Positions 14,329 through 23,434 of a stretch of DNA of 64,000 nt are shown in pieces. Below the pieces are notes generated by a model. That model saw only the letters and a list, made by a program, of their open reading frames with translations, was not told the origin of the DNA and did not search any database. The DNA is taken from positions 62,001 to 126,000 of the forward strand of contig NZ_WUEI01000002.1 of assembly GCF_012911025.1 (NCBI RefSeq), written 5' to 3'. Within the stretch, counting starts at the first letter, position 1. Each line of letters starts with the position of its first letter. Source of the DNA: Azoarcus sp. TTM-91. GTDB lineage: Bacteria > Pseudomonadota > Gammaproteobacteria > Burkholderiales > Rhodocyclaceae. The translations under genes were made by a program, and so were the position numbers.

Positions 14329-15927
14329 ATGAACGCTACCTACCTGCTTCACCATCTCGTCGCCGATTCCGCCGCCCGCGCCCCCGAGCGCGTCGCGCTG
14401 ACGGCCGCGGCGGAACACCTGCCCTACGCCGAACTCGCCGCCCGCATCGCCGCCTTCGCCGGCGGCCTGCTCGGGCTGCACCTGGACCGTGGCGAACGCG
14501 TCGGCATCTTCCTCGACAAGAGCATCGCCAACGTCGTCGCCACCTTCGGCACCAGCGCCGCCGGCGGCGTCTTCGTGCCGGTGAATCCCATCCTCAAGCC
14601 GGACCAGGTGGGCTACATCCTGCGCGACTGCAACGTCCGCGTGCTGGTGACCTCGCCGGAACGGCTGGATGCCCTCGCTTCCGTGCTGGCCGACTGCCAC
14701 GACCTGCGCCACGTCGTGCTCACCGGCAATCCGGAAGCGCTGCCGGAAGTGGCCGGCGCCTCGGTGCATCGCTGGGACGACCTCGCCGGCAGCGCGCCGT
14801 CGGCCAGCCACCGCGTCATCGACACCGACATGGCGGCCATCCTCTACACCTCCGGCAGCACCGGCCGCCCGAAGGGCGTGGTGCTGTCCCACCGCAACAT
14901 GGTCACCGGCGCCAAGAGCGTTGCCAGCTACCTGGAGAACTGCGCCGAGGACACCCTGCTGGCCGCGCTGCCGCTGTCCTTCGACGCCGGCTTCTCCCAG
15001 CTCACCACCGCCTTCCACAGCGGCGCCCGCGTGGTGCTGCTGAACTACCTGATGCCGCGCGACGTGCTCAACGCGGTCGTGCGCGAGCAGGTCACCGGCC
15101 TCACCGCGGTGCCGCCGCTGTGGATACAGCTCGCCCAGCTGAAATGGCCAGAGACCGTCACCGGACATCTGCGCTACATCGCCAACACCGGTGGCCGCAT
15201 GCCGCTGGAGACGCTGACCCGGCTGCGGGAACACTTCCCCCGCACCCGTCCCTTCCTGATGTACGGCCTCACCGAAGCCTTCCGCGCCACCTTCCTGCCG
15301 CCCGCCGAAGTCGACCGCCGGCCGGACTCCATCGGCAAAGCCATTCCCAACGCCGAGGTGATGGTGCTGCGCGAGGACGGCTCGCCCTGCGCGCCCAACG
15401 AGCCCGGCGAACTGGTGCAGCGCGGCGCGCTGGTGGCGATGGGCTACTGGAACGACGCCGAGAAGACCGCCGAGCGCTTCAAGCCGCTGCCCGGCAAGGC
15501 CCCCGGCCGCGAAGCCGGGCTGATGCTGCCGGAGATCGCGGTGTTCTCCGGCGACACCGTGCGCATGGACGACGAGGGCTATCTCTACTTCATCGGCCGC
15601 CGCGACGAGATGATCAAGACCTCCGGCTACCGCGTCAGCCCCACAGAGGTCGAGGAAATCCTCTACGCCACCCGGCTGGTGGGCGAATGCGCTGCCTTCG
15701 GCGTCGCCCACGACACCCTGGGCCAGGCCATCCACGTGGTCGCCACGCCGCCGCAGGATGGCAGCCTGGAGCCGGCCGAACTGCTGGCCGCCTGCCGCGC
15801 CCGCATGCCGGCCTACATGGTGCCGGCGGCGATCACCGTCCACGCTGGCCCGCTGCCGCGCAACCCCAACGGCAAGATAGACCGCAAGGCCCTGTCCGCC
15901 ACCTACGCTCCGGAATCCCGCGCATGA
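14329..15927 (+). CDS. XrtA-associated acyl-CoA ligase (AMP-forming)
   Basis: This 532-residue enzyme belongs to the ANL superfamily and to the AMP-ligase subgroup found only with exosortase A. The P-loop is ILYTSGSTGRPKGVVLSH, the A5 motif is LMYGLTEAFRATFL, the A8 hinge is FIGRRDEMIKTSGYRVSPTE, and the A10 lysine lies in NPNGKIDRKAL. It should adenylate a carboxylic acid and pass it to a thiol, most likely the phosphopantetheine of the ACP at 12680-12928, because no other partner is nearby. A 119-bp gap separates it from the ATP-grasp gene and contains a 9-bp hairpin (14251-14272), so a separate promoter is possible. Its stop overlaps the next start as ATGA (15924-15927). Confidence 0.88.
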   Translation: MNATYLLHHLVADSAARAPERVALTAAAEHLPYAELAARIAAFAGGLLGLHLDRGERVGIFLDKSIANVVATFGTSAAGGVFVPVNPILKPDQVGYILRDCNVRVLVTSPERLDALASVLADCHDLRHVVLTGNPEALPEVAGASVHRWDDLAGSAPSASHRVIDTDMAAILYTSGSTGRPKGVVLSHRNMVTGAKSVASYLENCAEDTLLAALPLSFDAGFSQLTTAFHSGARVVLLNYLMPRDVLNAVVREQVTGLTAVPPLWIQLAQLKWPETVTGHLRYIANTGGRMPLETLTRLREHFPRTRPFLMYGLTEAFRATFLPPAEVDRRPDSIGKAIPNAEVMVLREDGSPCAPNEPGELVQRGALVAMGYWNDAEKTAERFKPLPGKAPGREAGLMLPEIAVFSGDTVRMDDEGYLYFIGRRDEMIKTSGYRVSPTEVEEILYATRLVGECAAFGVAHDTLGQAIHVVATPPQDGSLEPAELLAACRARMPAYMVPAAITVHAGPLPRNPNGKIDRKALSATYAPESRA

Positions 15928-17168
15928 ACGACGCCGTCCGCACGCCACCCCGCCACGCGCCGCGCAGCGGCTTCCCCGAGCGGGAAGGCCAGCTCACCGT
16001 CGGCGGCATCCCGCTGGCGCGCCTGGCCGACCGAGTCGGCCGCACGCCCTTCTACGCCTACGACCGCGGCCTGCTGGACGCCCGTGTCGCCGAACTGCGC
16101 GCCGCGCTGCCGCAGGCGATCAAGCTGCACTACGCCATCAAGGCCAACCCGATGCCGGCGGTGGTCGGCCATATGGCGCGACTGGTCGATGGGCTGGACG
16201 TCGCCTCCGGCGGCGAATTGAAGATCGCGCTGGACGCCGGCGGCGATCCGCGGGAAATCAGCTTCGCCGGCCCCGGCAAGCAGACCGCCGAGCTGCGCCA
16301 GGCCATCGCCGCCGGCATCCTGATCAACATCGAGTCCTTCCGCGAAGTGGACGAGCTGGCCGCGCTCTGCGCCGACACCGGCTGGCCGGCGCGGGTGGCC
16401 GTGCGGGTGAATCCGGACTTCGAACTGAAGAGCTCCGGCATGAAGATGGGCGGCGGCCCCAAGCAGTTCGGCGTGGACGCGGAGGAAGTGCCCGCCCTGC
16501 TCGCCGCCATTGGCAAGGCCGGCCTCGCCTTCGAAGGCTTCCACCTCTTCGCCGGCTCGCAGAACCTCAAGGCCGAGGCCATCGTCGAGGCCCAGTGCAA
16601 GTGCTACGAGCTGGCGCTGCGCCTGGCCGCCGATGCGCCTTCGCCGGTGCGCTTCCTCAACCTCGGCGGCGGCTTCGGCATTCCCTACTTCCCCGGCGAA
16701 CAGGCGCTGGACCTGGCGCCGATCGCCGCCAACCTCACCCAGCTCGCCGAGCGGGCGGCGGCCGAGCTGCCAGAAGCCGAGCTGGTGATCGAGCTCGGTC
16801 GCTACCTGGTGGGCGAAGCCGGCGTCTATGTGAGCCGGGTGGTGGATCGCAAGGTGTCGCGCGGCCAGGTCTACCTGGTCACCGACGGCGGCCTGCACCA
16901 CCACCTTTCCGCCTCCGGCAACTTCGGCCAGGTGATCCGCAAGAACTACCCTGTGGCCGTCGGCACCCGCAGCGCGGACGGCCCCACCGAGACCGTCTCG
17001 GTGGTCGGCCCGCTGTGCACCCCGCTGGACCTGCTGGCCGACCGCATGGAGCTGGCCTGCGCCGGCCCCGGCGACCTGATCGCTGTCTTCCAGTCCGGCG
17101 CCTACGGCGCCAGCGCCAGCCCGCAAGCCTTCCTCGGCCACCCGGCGGTGGTCGAGGTGCTGGTCTGA
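15924..17168 (+). CDS. XrtA-associated PLP-dependent decarboxylase (fold type III)
   Basis: The 414-residue protein resembles diaminopimelate/ornithine decarboxylases of the alanine-racemase fold. Lys73 in KLHYAIKANPMP would form the Schiff base with pyridoxal phosphate; FLNLGGGFGIPYFPGE binds the phosphate; ELGRYLVGEAGVYV and the active-site cysteine motif GPLCTPLDLL follow in the expected order. HHHLSASGNFGQV is a family-typical stretch. It belongs to the exosortase A-specific decarboxylase group of unknown substrate. Together with the ligase and ACP it could convert an activated amino acid to an amine used to decorate the polysaccharide (inference). The start overlaps the ligase stop by 4 bases and a 13-bp gap follows before the membrane glycosyltransferase. 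Confidence 0.88.
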   Translation: MNDAVRTPPRHAPRSGFPEREGQLTVGGIPLARLADRVGRTPFYAYDRGLLDARVAELRAALPQAIKLHYAIKANPMPAVVGHMARLVDGLDVASGGELKIALDAGGDPREISFAGPGKQTAELRQAIAAGILINIESFREVDELAALCADTGWPARVAVRVNPDFELKSSGMKMGGGPKQFGVDAEEVPALLAAIGKAGLAFEGFHLFAGSQNLKAEAIVEAQCKCYELALRLAADAPSPVRFLNLGGGFGIPYFPGEQALDLAPIAANLTQLAERAAAELPEAELVIELGRYLVGEAGVYVSRVVDRKVSRGQVYLVTDGGLHHHLSASGNFGQVIRKNYPVAVGTRSADGPTETVSVVGPLCTPLDLLADRMELACAGPGDLIAVFQSGAYGASASPQAFLGHPAVVEVLV

Positions 17169-17181
17169 ATCGCAGCGACCG

Positions 17182-18666
17182 ATGAGCACGCCCGCGACCG
17201 CGCTCGCCCCGGAACCGCACACGGGCAGTTTCCGCGCCGCCGTCCAGCCCTTGATCGCGGGCCGCTGGCTGGATCTCCCGCTGTTCGCGCTGGCGCTGCT
17301 GGCGGCCTATGCCACGCCGCTGCTGACGCTGCGGCTCACCACCAGCTGGAGCGGGCCGCGCATGGCGGCGGTGGCCGGCGCCTGCACGCTGGTGTTCGCG
17401 GTCTTCGTGCTGTGGCTGGCGCGGCGCTTGCCGGCCTGGTCCGCCTGCCTGACAGAGCGCTGCGCCCGCCTGTCCCTGCCTGCCATCCTGGCGCTGGGTC
17501 TGCTGCTGCGCCTGGGCTGGATCCTGCTATTCCCCGCCGAGCCCGGTTCGGACGGCGCCATCTACACCGCCCTCGCCCGTCAGCTGGTCGAAGGCCAGCC
17601 CTACGAGATTTCCGGCACCAGCGCCTACTGGCCGGTGGGCTACCCGCTGTTCCTGGCCGCCTGGATGAGCATGCTGGGCACCGGCAAGGCCGCCTGGCTG
17701 GTCTCCAACCTGGTGCTTTTCGTCGTCGCCTGCTGGGGTGTGGGCCGGCTTGCCGGCCAGCTCGGCGGCACCGCGGCCGGCCGGCTGGCGGCGCTGCTGT
17801 TCGCCGTCTGGCCGAATCTGCTCACCAACACCGCCACGCCCGAGAAGGAAATGGTGGTGGTCGCGCTGCTGCCCTGGGTATGCCTCGTCATCGTCGGCGC
17901 CCTGCGCGGCACCGGCCGGAGCTGGCACGCCGTTCCGGCTGGCCTGATGCTGGGCGCCTGCGTGCTGGTGCAGCCGGCGCTGCAATTCCTGCTGCCGACC
18001 TTCTGGATACTGCTGCTGGTCGGCCTGCGCCCCACCGTGCGGGCGCTGCTGCTGTGCCTGCTGCTCGGCCTGGGCGCCGCGCTCGCTGTCGCGCCCTGGA
18101 CGCTGCGCAACTACCAGGTGTTCGGCCAGTTCGTGCTGGTCTCCACCAATGGCGGCGACAACTTCTACCGCGCCAATAATCCACAGGCCACCGGCGGCTA
18201 CACCAAGCGCGGCGAAATCGACCTCGGGGACCTCGGCGAACTGGAGCGCGACCGCGAGGGCAAGCGCCTGGCGATGGAGTGGATCAAGTCGGCTCCGGCG
18301 GACTTCGCCGCGCTGATCCCGGAAAAGCAGGCCCGCTTCATGGGCGACGATGCCGCTGGCGTCTACGGCACCTTCAAGGTAGGCGGCGCCAGCGATGACG
18401 ACCGCCTGTACGCCGCGCTGAAAGCGCTGGCGAATGCCTGGTGGCTGGCGATGTGGGCGGTGCTGGCCGCCGCTGCGTTGGCGCTGCGCCATCGCGCCGC
18501 CTCTTTCCCTGCGCTGGCGCGGCTGCCGCTGTGGCTGTGGCTCTACCTCTTCACGCTGCACAGCGTGTTCGAGAGCGCCGGCAAGTACCACGTGCCCATG
18601 CTGTGGGTGCTGCCGGTGCTGCTGGGCAGCTACCTCGCGCACCTGGGCCGCCGGGACGCTCGTTGA
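17182..18666 (+). CDS. Polytopic membrane glycosyltransferase (GT39/ArnT-like, GT-C fold)
   Basis: The 494-residue product is strongly hydrophobic, with about ten or more membrane spans. The first periplasmic loop carries the acidic motif EPGSDGAIYTALARQLVEGQPY, the usual position of the catalytic aspartate in ArnT/PMT-type GT-C enzymes that use polyprenyl-phosphate sugars. A second large loop (NNPQATGGYTKRGEIDLGDL) lies before the last spans. Being upstream of gtrA- and gtrB-like genes, it likely uses the undecaprenyl-phosphate sugar made by the GtrB-like enzyme to glycosylate the polymer in the periplasm. Its stop overlaps the next start (TGATG, 18664-18668). Confidence 0.82.
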   Translation: MSTPATALAPEPHTGSFRAAVQPLIAGRWLDLPLFALALLAAYATPLLTLRLTTSWSGPRMAAVAGACTLVFAVFVLWLARRLPAWSACLTERCARLSLPAILALGLLLRLGWILLFPAEPGSDGAIYTALARQLVEGQPYEISGTSAYWPVGYPLFLAAWMSMLGTGKAAWLVSNLVLFVVACWGVGRLAGQLGGTAAGRLAALLFAVWPNLLTNTATPEKEMVVVALLPWVCLVIVGALRGTGRSWHAVPAGLMLGACVLVQPALQFLLPTFWILLLVGLRPTVRALLLCLLLGLGAALAVAPWTLRNYQVFGQFVLVSTNGGDNFYRANNPQATGGYTKRGEIDLGDLGELERDREGKRLAMEWIKSAPADFAALIPEKQARFMGDDAAGVYGTFKVGGASDDDRLYAALKALANAWWLAMWAVLAAAALALRHRAASFPALARLPLWLWLYLFTLHSVFESAGKYHVPMLWVLPVLLGSYLAHLGRRDAR

Positions 18667-19073
18667 TGCTGCGCCGCCAGCTGTTCCGCTTCCTCGTCGT
18701 CGGCGGTGGCGCCACCGTGCTGCACTACGCCATCTACCTGGTATTGCTCCTGCCCGGGGTGACGCCGGTGGCGGCCAGCAGCATTGGCTTCATCATCAGC
18801 GCCGGCTTCAACTACCAGCTCAACCGGCGCTACACCTTCGCCTCCTGCCGCCGCCACGCCGAGGCCCTGCCCCGCTTCATCGCCACCGCGGCAGTGGGGC
18901 TGGCGCTCAATGCCGCCATCCTGGCCGGCCTCACCCAGCTCGGGCTGCATCCGGTCCCCGCCCAGTTCGGTGCCACCCTGGGCACGCTGGTCTGGAACTT
19001 CCTGCTGAACCGGCTGTGGACCTTCCGCGCCAGCTCGGCCTCCTCGTCCAGCAAGGAAAAAGCGCTGCAATGA
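18666..19073 (+). CDS. GtrA-family membrane protein
   Basis: The 135-residue product has four predicted membrane spans and the GtrA pattern: FRFLVVGGGATVLHYAIYL, SIGFIISAGFNYQLNRRYTF (basic NRRYTF after span two) and a matching LVWNFLLNRLWTFR after span four. GtrA proteins are thought to help flip polyprenyl-phosphate-linked sugars. It is flanked by a GT-C enzyme and a GtrB-like polyprenyl-phosphate glycosyltransferase, the same trio found in O-antigen modification operons. Start and stop both overlap neighbours by a few bases, so the three genes are coupled. Confidence 0.88.
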   Translation: MLRRQLFRFLVVGGGATVLHYAIYLVLLLPGVTPVAASSIGFIISAGFNYQLNRRYTFASCRRHAEALPRFIATAAVGLALNAAILAGLTQLGLHPVPAQFGATLGTLVWNFLLNRLWTFRASSASSSSKEKALQ

Positions 19074-20023
19074 GACTGTCCATCGTCGTCCCCTGCTACA
19101 ACGAGGAAGCGGTCCTGCCCGAGACCGTCAAGCGCCTGGCCGAGCTGCTGGAGCGCCTGAGCGGCCAGGGCCGCATCGCCGCCGACAGCCATGCGCTGCT
19201 GGTGGACGACGGCAGCAAGGACCGCACCTGGGCGCTGATCGAGGAGTTCTCTGCCCAATCGAAATGGATACGCGGCATCAAGCTGTCGCGCAACCGCGGC
19301 CACCAGAACGCCTTGCTGGCCGGCCTCTTCCATGCCGACGGCGACGCCATGGTCAGCGTGGACGCCGACCTGCAGGACGACCTGGAAGCCATCGCCCAGA
19401 TGGTGGATGCCCACCTCGCCGGCATGGACGTGGTCTATGGCGTGCGCCGTCGCCGCGAAACCGACACCTTCTTCAAGCGCGCCAGCGCCGAGGGCTACTA
19501 CAAACTGCTGGCGCGCATGGGGGTGGAAATCGTCTTCAACCACGCCGACTACCGCCTGCTCAGCCGGCGCGCCGTTGCCGCGCTGCGCGAGTATGGCGAG
19601 AGCAACTTCTTCCTGCGCGGCATCATCCCGCAGCTGGGCTTTCCCTCCGCCACGGTGTATTACGACCGCGCCGAACGCTTCGCCGGCGAATCCAAGTACC
19701 CGCTGAGCAAGATGCTGGCCTTCGCCTGGCAGGGCATCACCTCCTTCTCGGCGGCACCGCTGCGCATGATCACAGGCCTTGGCCTGCTGATCTCGCTGGG
19801 CAGCTTCGCCATCTCCGCCTGGGCGCTGTGGGTGAAACTGTTCTCCGACCATGCGGTGCCCGGCTGGGCGTCCACCGTGGTGCCCATCTACCTGCTGGGC
19901 GGCGTGCAGCTGCTGTGTGTCGGCATCATCGGCGAGTACCTGGCCAAGATCTACCTGGAAACCAAGCAACGCCCGCGCTACTTCATCGAGAAGACCGCCG
20001 GCGAACCGCAACGTCCGCAATGA
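19070..20023 (+). CDS. Polyprenyl-phosphate glycosyltransferase (GtrB/DPM1-like GT2)
   Basis: The 317-residue protein has a GT2 catalytic domain (LSIVVPCYNEEAVLPET, LLVDDGSKDRTW, NRGHQNALLAGL, VSVDADLQDDLE) followed by two C-terminal membrane spans (MITGLGLLISLGSFAISAWALW and STVVPIYLLGGVQLLCVGIIGEYL; only short parts quoted as landmarks). This architecture is diagnostic for enzymes that move a sugar from a nucleotide to undecaprenyl phosphate, such as GtrB and ArnC. The conserved YYKLLARMG and DYRLLSRRAV segments also fit. Overlaps gtrA-like and flippase genes by 4 bases on each side. Confidence 0.9.
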   Translation: MRLSIVVPCYNEEAVLPETVKRLAELLERLSGQGRIAADSHALLVDDGSKDRTWALIEEFSAQSKWIRGIKLSRNRGHQNALLAGLFHADGDAMVSVDADLQDDLEAIAQMVDAHLAGMDVVYGVRRRRETDTFFKRASAEGYYKLLARMGVEIVFNHADYRLLSRRAVAALREYGESNFFLRGIIPQLGFPSATVYYDRAERFAGESKYPLSKMLAFAWQGITSFSAAPLRMITGLGLLISLGSFAISAWALWVKLFSDHAVPGWASTVVPIYLLGGVQLLCVGIIGEYLAKIYLETKQRPRYFIEKTAGEPQRPQ

Positions 20024-21471
20024 GCATCCGCCGTTCGCTGGGAATCAGCGCGTTCTCCCAGTTCTCCACCTTCGCGATCAATTTCGCCAGCGTCATCATC
20101 GTCTCGCGGCTGCTGACACCGAGCGAGATCGGCATCTTCTCGGTGGCCGCCTCCATCCTCGCCTTCGCCCACGTCTTCCGTGAATTCGGCGTCGGCCAGT
20201 TCCTGATCCAGGCCAAGGAGATCACCCGCGAACGGCTGCGCGCCGCCTTCACGGTGACGCTGGCCATCTCCTGGACCATCGCGCTGCTGCTGCTGCTGCT
20301 GCGCCATCCCGCCGCAGCCTTCTACGACAACGCGGGCGTGGCCGGCGTGCTCGGCCTCATCTCGATCAACTTCGTCATCCTGCCCTTCGGCTCGCCGCTG
20401 CTGTCCCTGCTGCGGCGGGAGCTGCAGTTCGACAAGATCGCCCTGGTCAACATCGCCAATGCGCTGGTGGCCAGCACGGTGACCGTCATCACCGCCTACC
20501 TGGGCGAGAGCTACCTGAGCATGGCCTGGGGCGCGATCGCCGGCAACGTCGCCAACGTGGTGCTGCTCAACTTCATCCGCCGCGGCCAGATCTTCATGCT
20601 GCCCACCACCCGCGGCCTGGGCGAGGTGGTGCGCTTCGGCTCCATGGCCAGCACCAGCTCGCTGCTCACCGAGCTGGGCTCCAGCGCGCCCGACCTCATC
20701 CTCGGCCGCACCCTGGGTTTCGCCGACGTGGCCTTCTTCAGCCGTGCCGACGCGCTGCGCAAGATGACGCTGGGCCAGCTCTTCGTGCTGGTGCGCGGGG
20801 TCTATTTCCCCTCCTTCGCCAAGCGGGTGCGCGAGGGCGGCCATCCCGGCGAGATGTACTGCAGCTCCATGCCCTACATGATCGCCTTCACCGCGCCGGC
20901 GCTGGCGCTGCTGGCGCTGCTCGCCGGGCCGCTGATCCTCTTCCTGTTCGGCCACCAGTGGGAAAGGGCGGCGCCGCTCGCCTCCCTGCTGTGCGGCTTC
21001 GCGGTGCTGTCCACCTCCACCTCCATGGTCAGCACCTCGCTCACCGCTGTCGGCAAGGTCGACGTGGTCATGCGCGCCCAGCTGTGGCTGCAGGGCGTGC
21101 GCATGGCCGCGCTGGCATCTTCACTGTGGTGGCCGCTGGAAGGCGTGGTGCTGGCCTTCAGCTTGGCTTACGTGGTCGAGCTGCTGCTGTACTTCAAGGC
21201 GCTGAACGCGGTCTTCGACGTCAGCGCCGGCCAGCTGTGGCGGGCCACCCGCAGCTCCTACTATCTGGTGCTGTGGTCCCTCGCCGGGCCGGGGCTGGTG
21301 CTGGCCGCCGACGATTTTCTCGGCCTGGCGCTGCAGCCGCTGCCGCTCCTTGGCCTGGCGCTGCCCTTGGCCGGCATCGGCTGGCTCGCCGGCGTGCACC
21401 TCCACAACCATCCATTGAAATCCGAGCTCGGCCTGATCCTTGGCCGGCTACGCCTCAAGCCACGCCGATAA
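20020..21471 (+). CDS. Oligosaccharide flippase (Wzx/MOP family)
   Basis: The 483-residue protein is hydrophobic throughout, with roughly twelve to fourteen spans. Its N-terminus (SIRRSLGISAFSQFSTFAINF, ASVIIVSRLLTPSEIGIFSV) is characteristic of Wzx/polysaccharide-transport flippases of the MOP superfamily. It would move the lipid-linked oligosaccharide from the inner to the outer leaflet of the cytoplasmic membrane before polymerisation. It follows the GtrB-like gene with an ATGA overlap and precedes a GT4 gene by 18 bp. No other flippase candidate was seen in the window. Confidence 0.87.
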   Translation: MSIRRSLGISAFSQFSTFAINFASVIIVSRLLTPSEIGIFSVAASILAFAHVFREFGVGQFLIQAKEITRERLRAAFTVTLAISWTIALLLLLLRHPAAAFYDNAGVAGVLGLISINFVILPFGSPLLSLLRRELQFDKIALVNIANALVASTVTVITAYLGESYLSMAWGAIAGNVANVVLLNFIRRGQIFMLPTTRGLGEVVRFGSMASTSSLLTELGSSAPDLILGRTLGFADVAFFSRADALRKMTLGQLFVLVRGVYFPSFAKRVREGGHPGEMYCSSMPYMIAFTAPALALLALLAGPLILFLFGHQWERAAPLASLLCGFAVLSTSTSMVSTSLTAVGKVDVVMRAQLWLQGVRMAALASSLWWPLEGVVLAFSLAYVVELLLYFKALNAVFDVSAGQLWRATRSSYYLVLWSLAGPGLVLAADDFLGLALQPLPLLGLALPLAGIGWLAGVHLHNHPLKSELGLILGRLRLKPRR

Positions 21472-21489
21472 CCTTTCTGTTTCACCCCC

Positions 21490-22575
21490 ATGCGGATCCT
21501 GTTTGCCACTACCCATAGCTACCTACCGCAACGCGTAGGCGGTTCCGAAGCCTCCACCCACGACCTTGCCAAAGCGCTGCTGACCCAGGATCACGAGCCA
21601 GCCGTCCTGTGCGGCCTGGCGACCAGCGGCAGCACCTGGCTGCGCAACCGGCTCATCAAGACCTTGACCCACAGGGCCTTCCCCGCGGACACACGCCATC
21701 CCTACCGCATCTTCCGGGGCTACGGCATCGGCGCTGCCGCGATCAAGGAAGTGGCGCGCGAATTCGCCCCCGATGCCGCCATCGTGCAAGCTGGGCATCC
21801 GGTTCCGCTGGCGCGCGCGCTGGTGGCGGAAGGCATTCCCACCGTCCTCTACTTCCGCGACGTCGATTTCGCCCGCCTTGGCGGGGAGATCCCCCACCAC
21901 CCGCTGCTGGGCTTCATCGCCAACTCCCGCTATACCGCGGCGGAGGTCGAACGCAGCCTGGGCATCGAGGCGGTCGTCATTCCGCCACTCGTCCGCGCCG
22001 AGGCCTACACGACACCGAGGCGGCCACGCCATGTGCTGTTCGTTAACCCGGTGGTTTCCAAGGGGCTGGAAACCGTGCTGGAACTCGCGCACCGTTGCCC
22101 CGACATCCCCTTCGTCCTGCAGGAAAGCTGGCCGCTGGGGGAGGAGGGGCGCCGCCAGCTCGTCAATCGCTGCCGGCCCTTGGCCAACGTGCAGGTCCGC
22201 GGATCCACCCTGGACATGAAAAGCGTTTACCATGACACCCGCCTATTGATTGCCCCCAGCGTTTTCCCGGAAGCCTGGGGCAGGGTCGCCACCGAGGCGC
22301 AGTTCAGCGGTATCCCGGTGCTGGCGAGCGCGGTCGGCGGCCTGCCGGAAAGCGTTGGTCGCGGCGGCATCCTCATCCCGGCGGGAGCAGGAGCGGAGAG
22401 CTGGCACCAGGCCCTGCGCAGCATCTGGGACGATCCCGCCCGCGAGCAGGCGCTCTCCCTGGCGGCAAGCAACCATGCAAGCCGCGCCGAGATCCAGCCC
22501 GGGCAATTGATCAAGACACTCCTCGCCACCCTGACCCGTCTCCAATCGCGCGCCACACCTCCACCCATGTCATGA
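21490..22575 (+). CDS. GT4-type glycosyltransferase
   Basis: The 361-residue protein is a GT-B group 1 glycosyltransferase. It begins MRILFATTHSYLPQRVGGSE, a classic GT4 start with the GGSE donor-loop motif, and later shows VLFVNPVVSKGLETVLELA and LLIAPSVFPEAWGRVATEAQFSGIPVLAS, which contains the EX7E motif. The middle region between the Rossmann halves is rather short. An ordinary ATG is used with a weak ribosome site, probably helped by coupling to the flippase gene 18 bp upstream. Sugar specificity cannot be predicted. Confidence 0.87.
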   Translation: MRILFATTHSYLPQRVGGSEASTHDLAKALLTQDHEPAVLCGLATSGSTWLRNRLIKTLTHRAFPADTRHPYRIFRGYGIGAAAIKEVAREFAPDAAIVQAGHPVPLARALVAEGIPTVLYFRDVDFARLGGEIPHHPLLGFIANSRYTAAEVERSLGIEAVVIPPLVRAEAYTTPRRPRHVLFVNPVVSKGLETVLELAHRCPDIPFVLQESWPLGEEGRRQLVNRCRPLANVQVRGSTLDMKSVYHDTRLLIAPSVFPEAWGRVATEAQFSGIPVLASAVGGLPESVGRGGILIPAGAGAESWHQALRSIWDDPAREQALSLAASNHASRAEIQPGQLIKTLLATLTRLQSRATPPPMS

Positions 22576-22585
22576 GGTATTCAAG

Positions 22586-23434
22586 ATGGAGCTGTACTGG
22601 TACCAGTCCGACCCGCCCAACGTCGGCGATGCACTGAATGTCTGGCTCTGGCCGCGGGCACTGCCCAATCTGGCCGCCTCCACGCTGGACGGAACGTTCT
22701 ACGGTATCGGCTCCATCCTCGACAAACGCCTCAACTCGCCCGGCGCGAAGTACGTCCTCGGCAGCGGCGCCCGGCAGCGCGACACCGGCATCGCCCCCGA
22801 TGTCGGCCTGCACTGCTTCGCGGTCCGCGGACCGCTGACCGCCGAAGCGCTCGGTCTCGCCGCGGACCGCTATGCCGCAATCGATCCTGCCACCCTACTG
22901 GTCAGGTACTACACGGCTCAGACCACGGAGCGGCACGGGATCGGCTTCGTCCCCTACTTCACCGCGCCCGGCGACAGCTGGCGCCGAATCGTCGAAAATC
23001 TCGGCATGCGCTTCATCTCCCCCCATCTGGACGTGGAAGCTTTCCTGGACGAAATGTCACGCTGCAGCTTTATCATCAGCGAGGCGATGCACGGCGCCAT
23101 CCTCGCCGATGCCCTGCGCATCCCGTGGTTTCCGGTATGCGCCCACAACACCGGCCATGAAGGCGCGACCCGCCAGTTCAAATGGACCGACTGGTGCCGC
23201 TCGGTCGGCCTGGAGTACCAGCCCGCGCCGCTCCCGCCCATCTGGCCGGCCAGCGGCATGGTGGCGAGCGCCCGCGGCTACCTCAAGCGCAAGCTCATCG
23301 AGCAGCGCCTGCGTGCCATTGCCGGCGGCAAGCGCCGCTTCCTCTCCTCCCCGCAGGTGTTCGACAGCAAGCTGGCGCAGCTGGAGGACGCCGTCGGCGA
23401 ATTCAACCAACTCTTGAGCCGGACCGCCGCGTGA
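22586..23434 (+). CDS. Polysaccharide pyruvyl transferase family protein
   Basis: The 282-residue product fits the polysaccharide pyruvyl transferase superfamily: NVGDALNVWLWPRAL at the N-terminus, YGIGSILDKRLNSPGAKYVLGSG, VRGPLTAEALGL and the basic/His segment SEAMHGAILADALRIPW near the phosphoenolpyruvate site. Members put ketal-linked pyruvate on sugars, giving the polymer negative charge. GAGG lies 9 bases before the ATG at 22586. Pyruvylation is common in floc and biofilm polysaccharides. The stop overlaps the next GTG start (GTGA, 23431-23434). Confidence 0.85.
   Translation: MELYWYQSDPPNVGDALNVWLWPRALPNLAASTLDGTFYGIGSILDKRLNSPGAKYVLGSGARQRDTGIAPDVGLHCFAVRGPLTAEALGLAADRYAAIDPATLLVRYYTAQTTERHGIGFVPYFTAPGDSWRRIVENLGMRFISPHLDVEAFLDEMSRCSFIISEAMHGAILADALRIPWFPVCAHNTGHEGATRQFKWTDWCRSVGLEYQPAPLPPIWPASGMVASARGYLKRKLIEQRLRAIAGGKRRFLSSPQVFDSKLAQLEDAVGEFNQLLSRTAA

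Noticed and set aside
13777-15948. 723-codon frame on the minus strand
   Set aside because: Lies opposite the ATP-grasp and AMP-ligase genes and shows no motif; shadow of GC3-biased coding.
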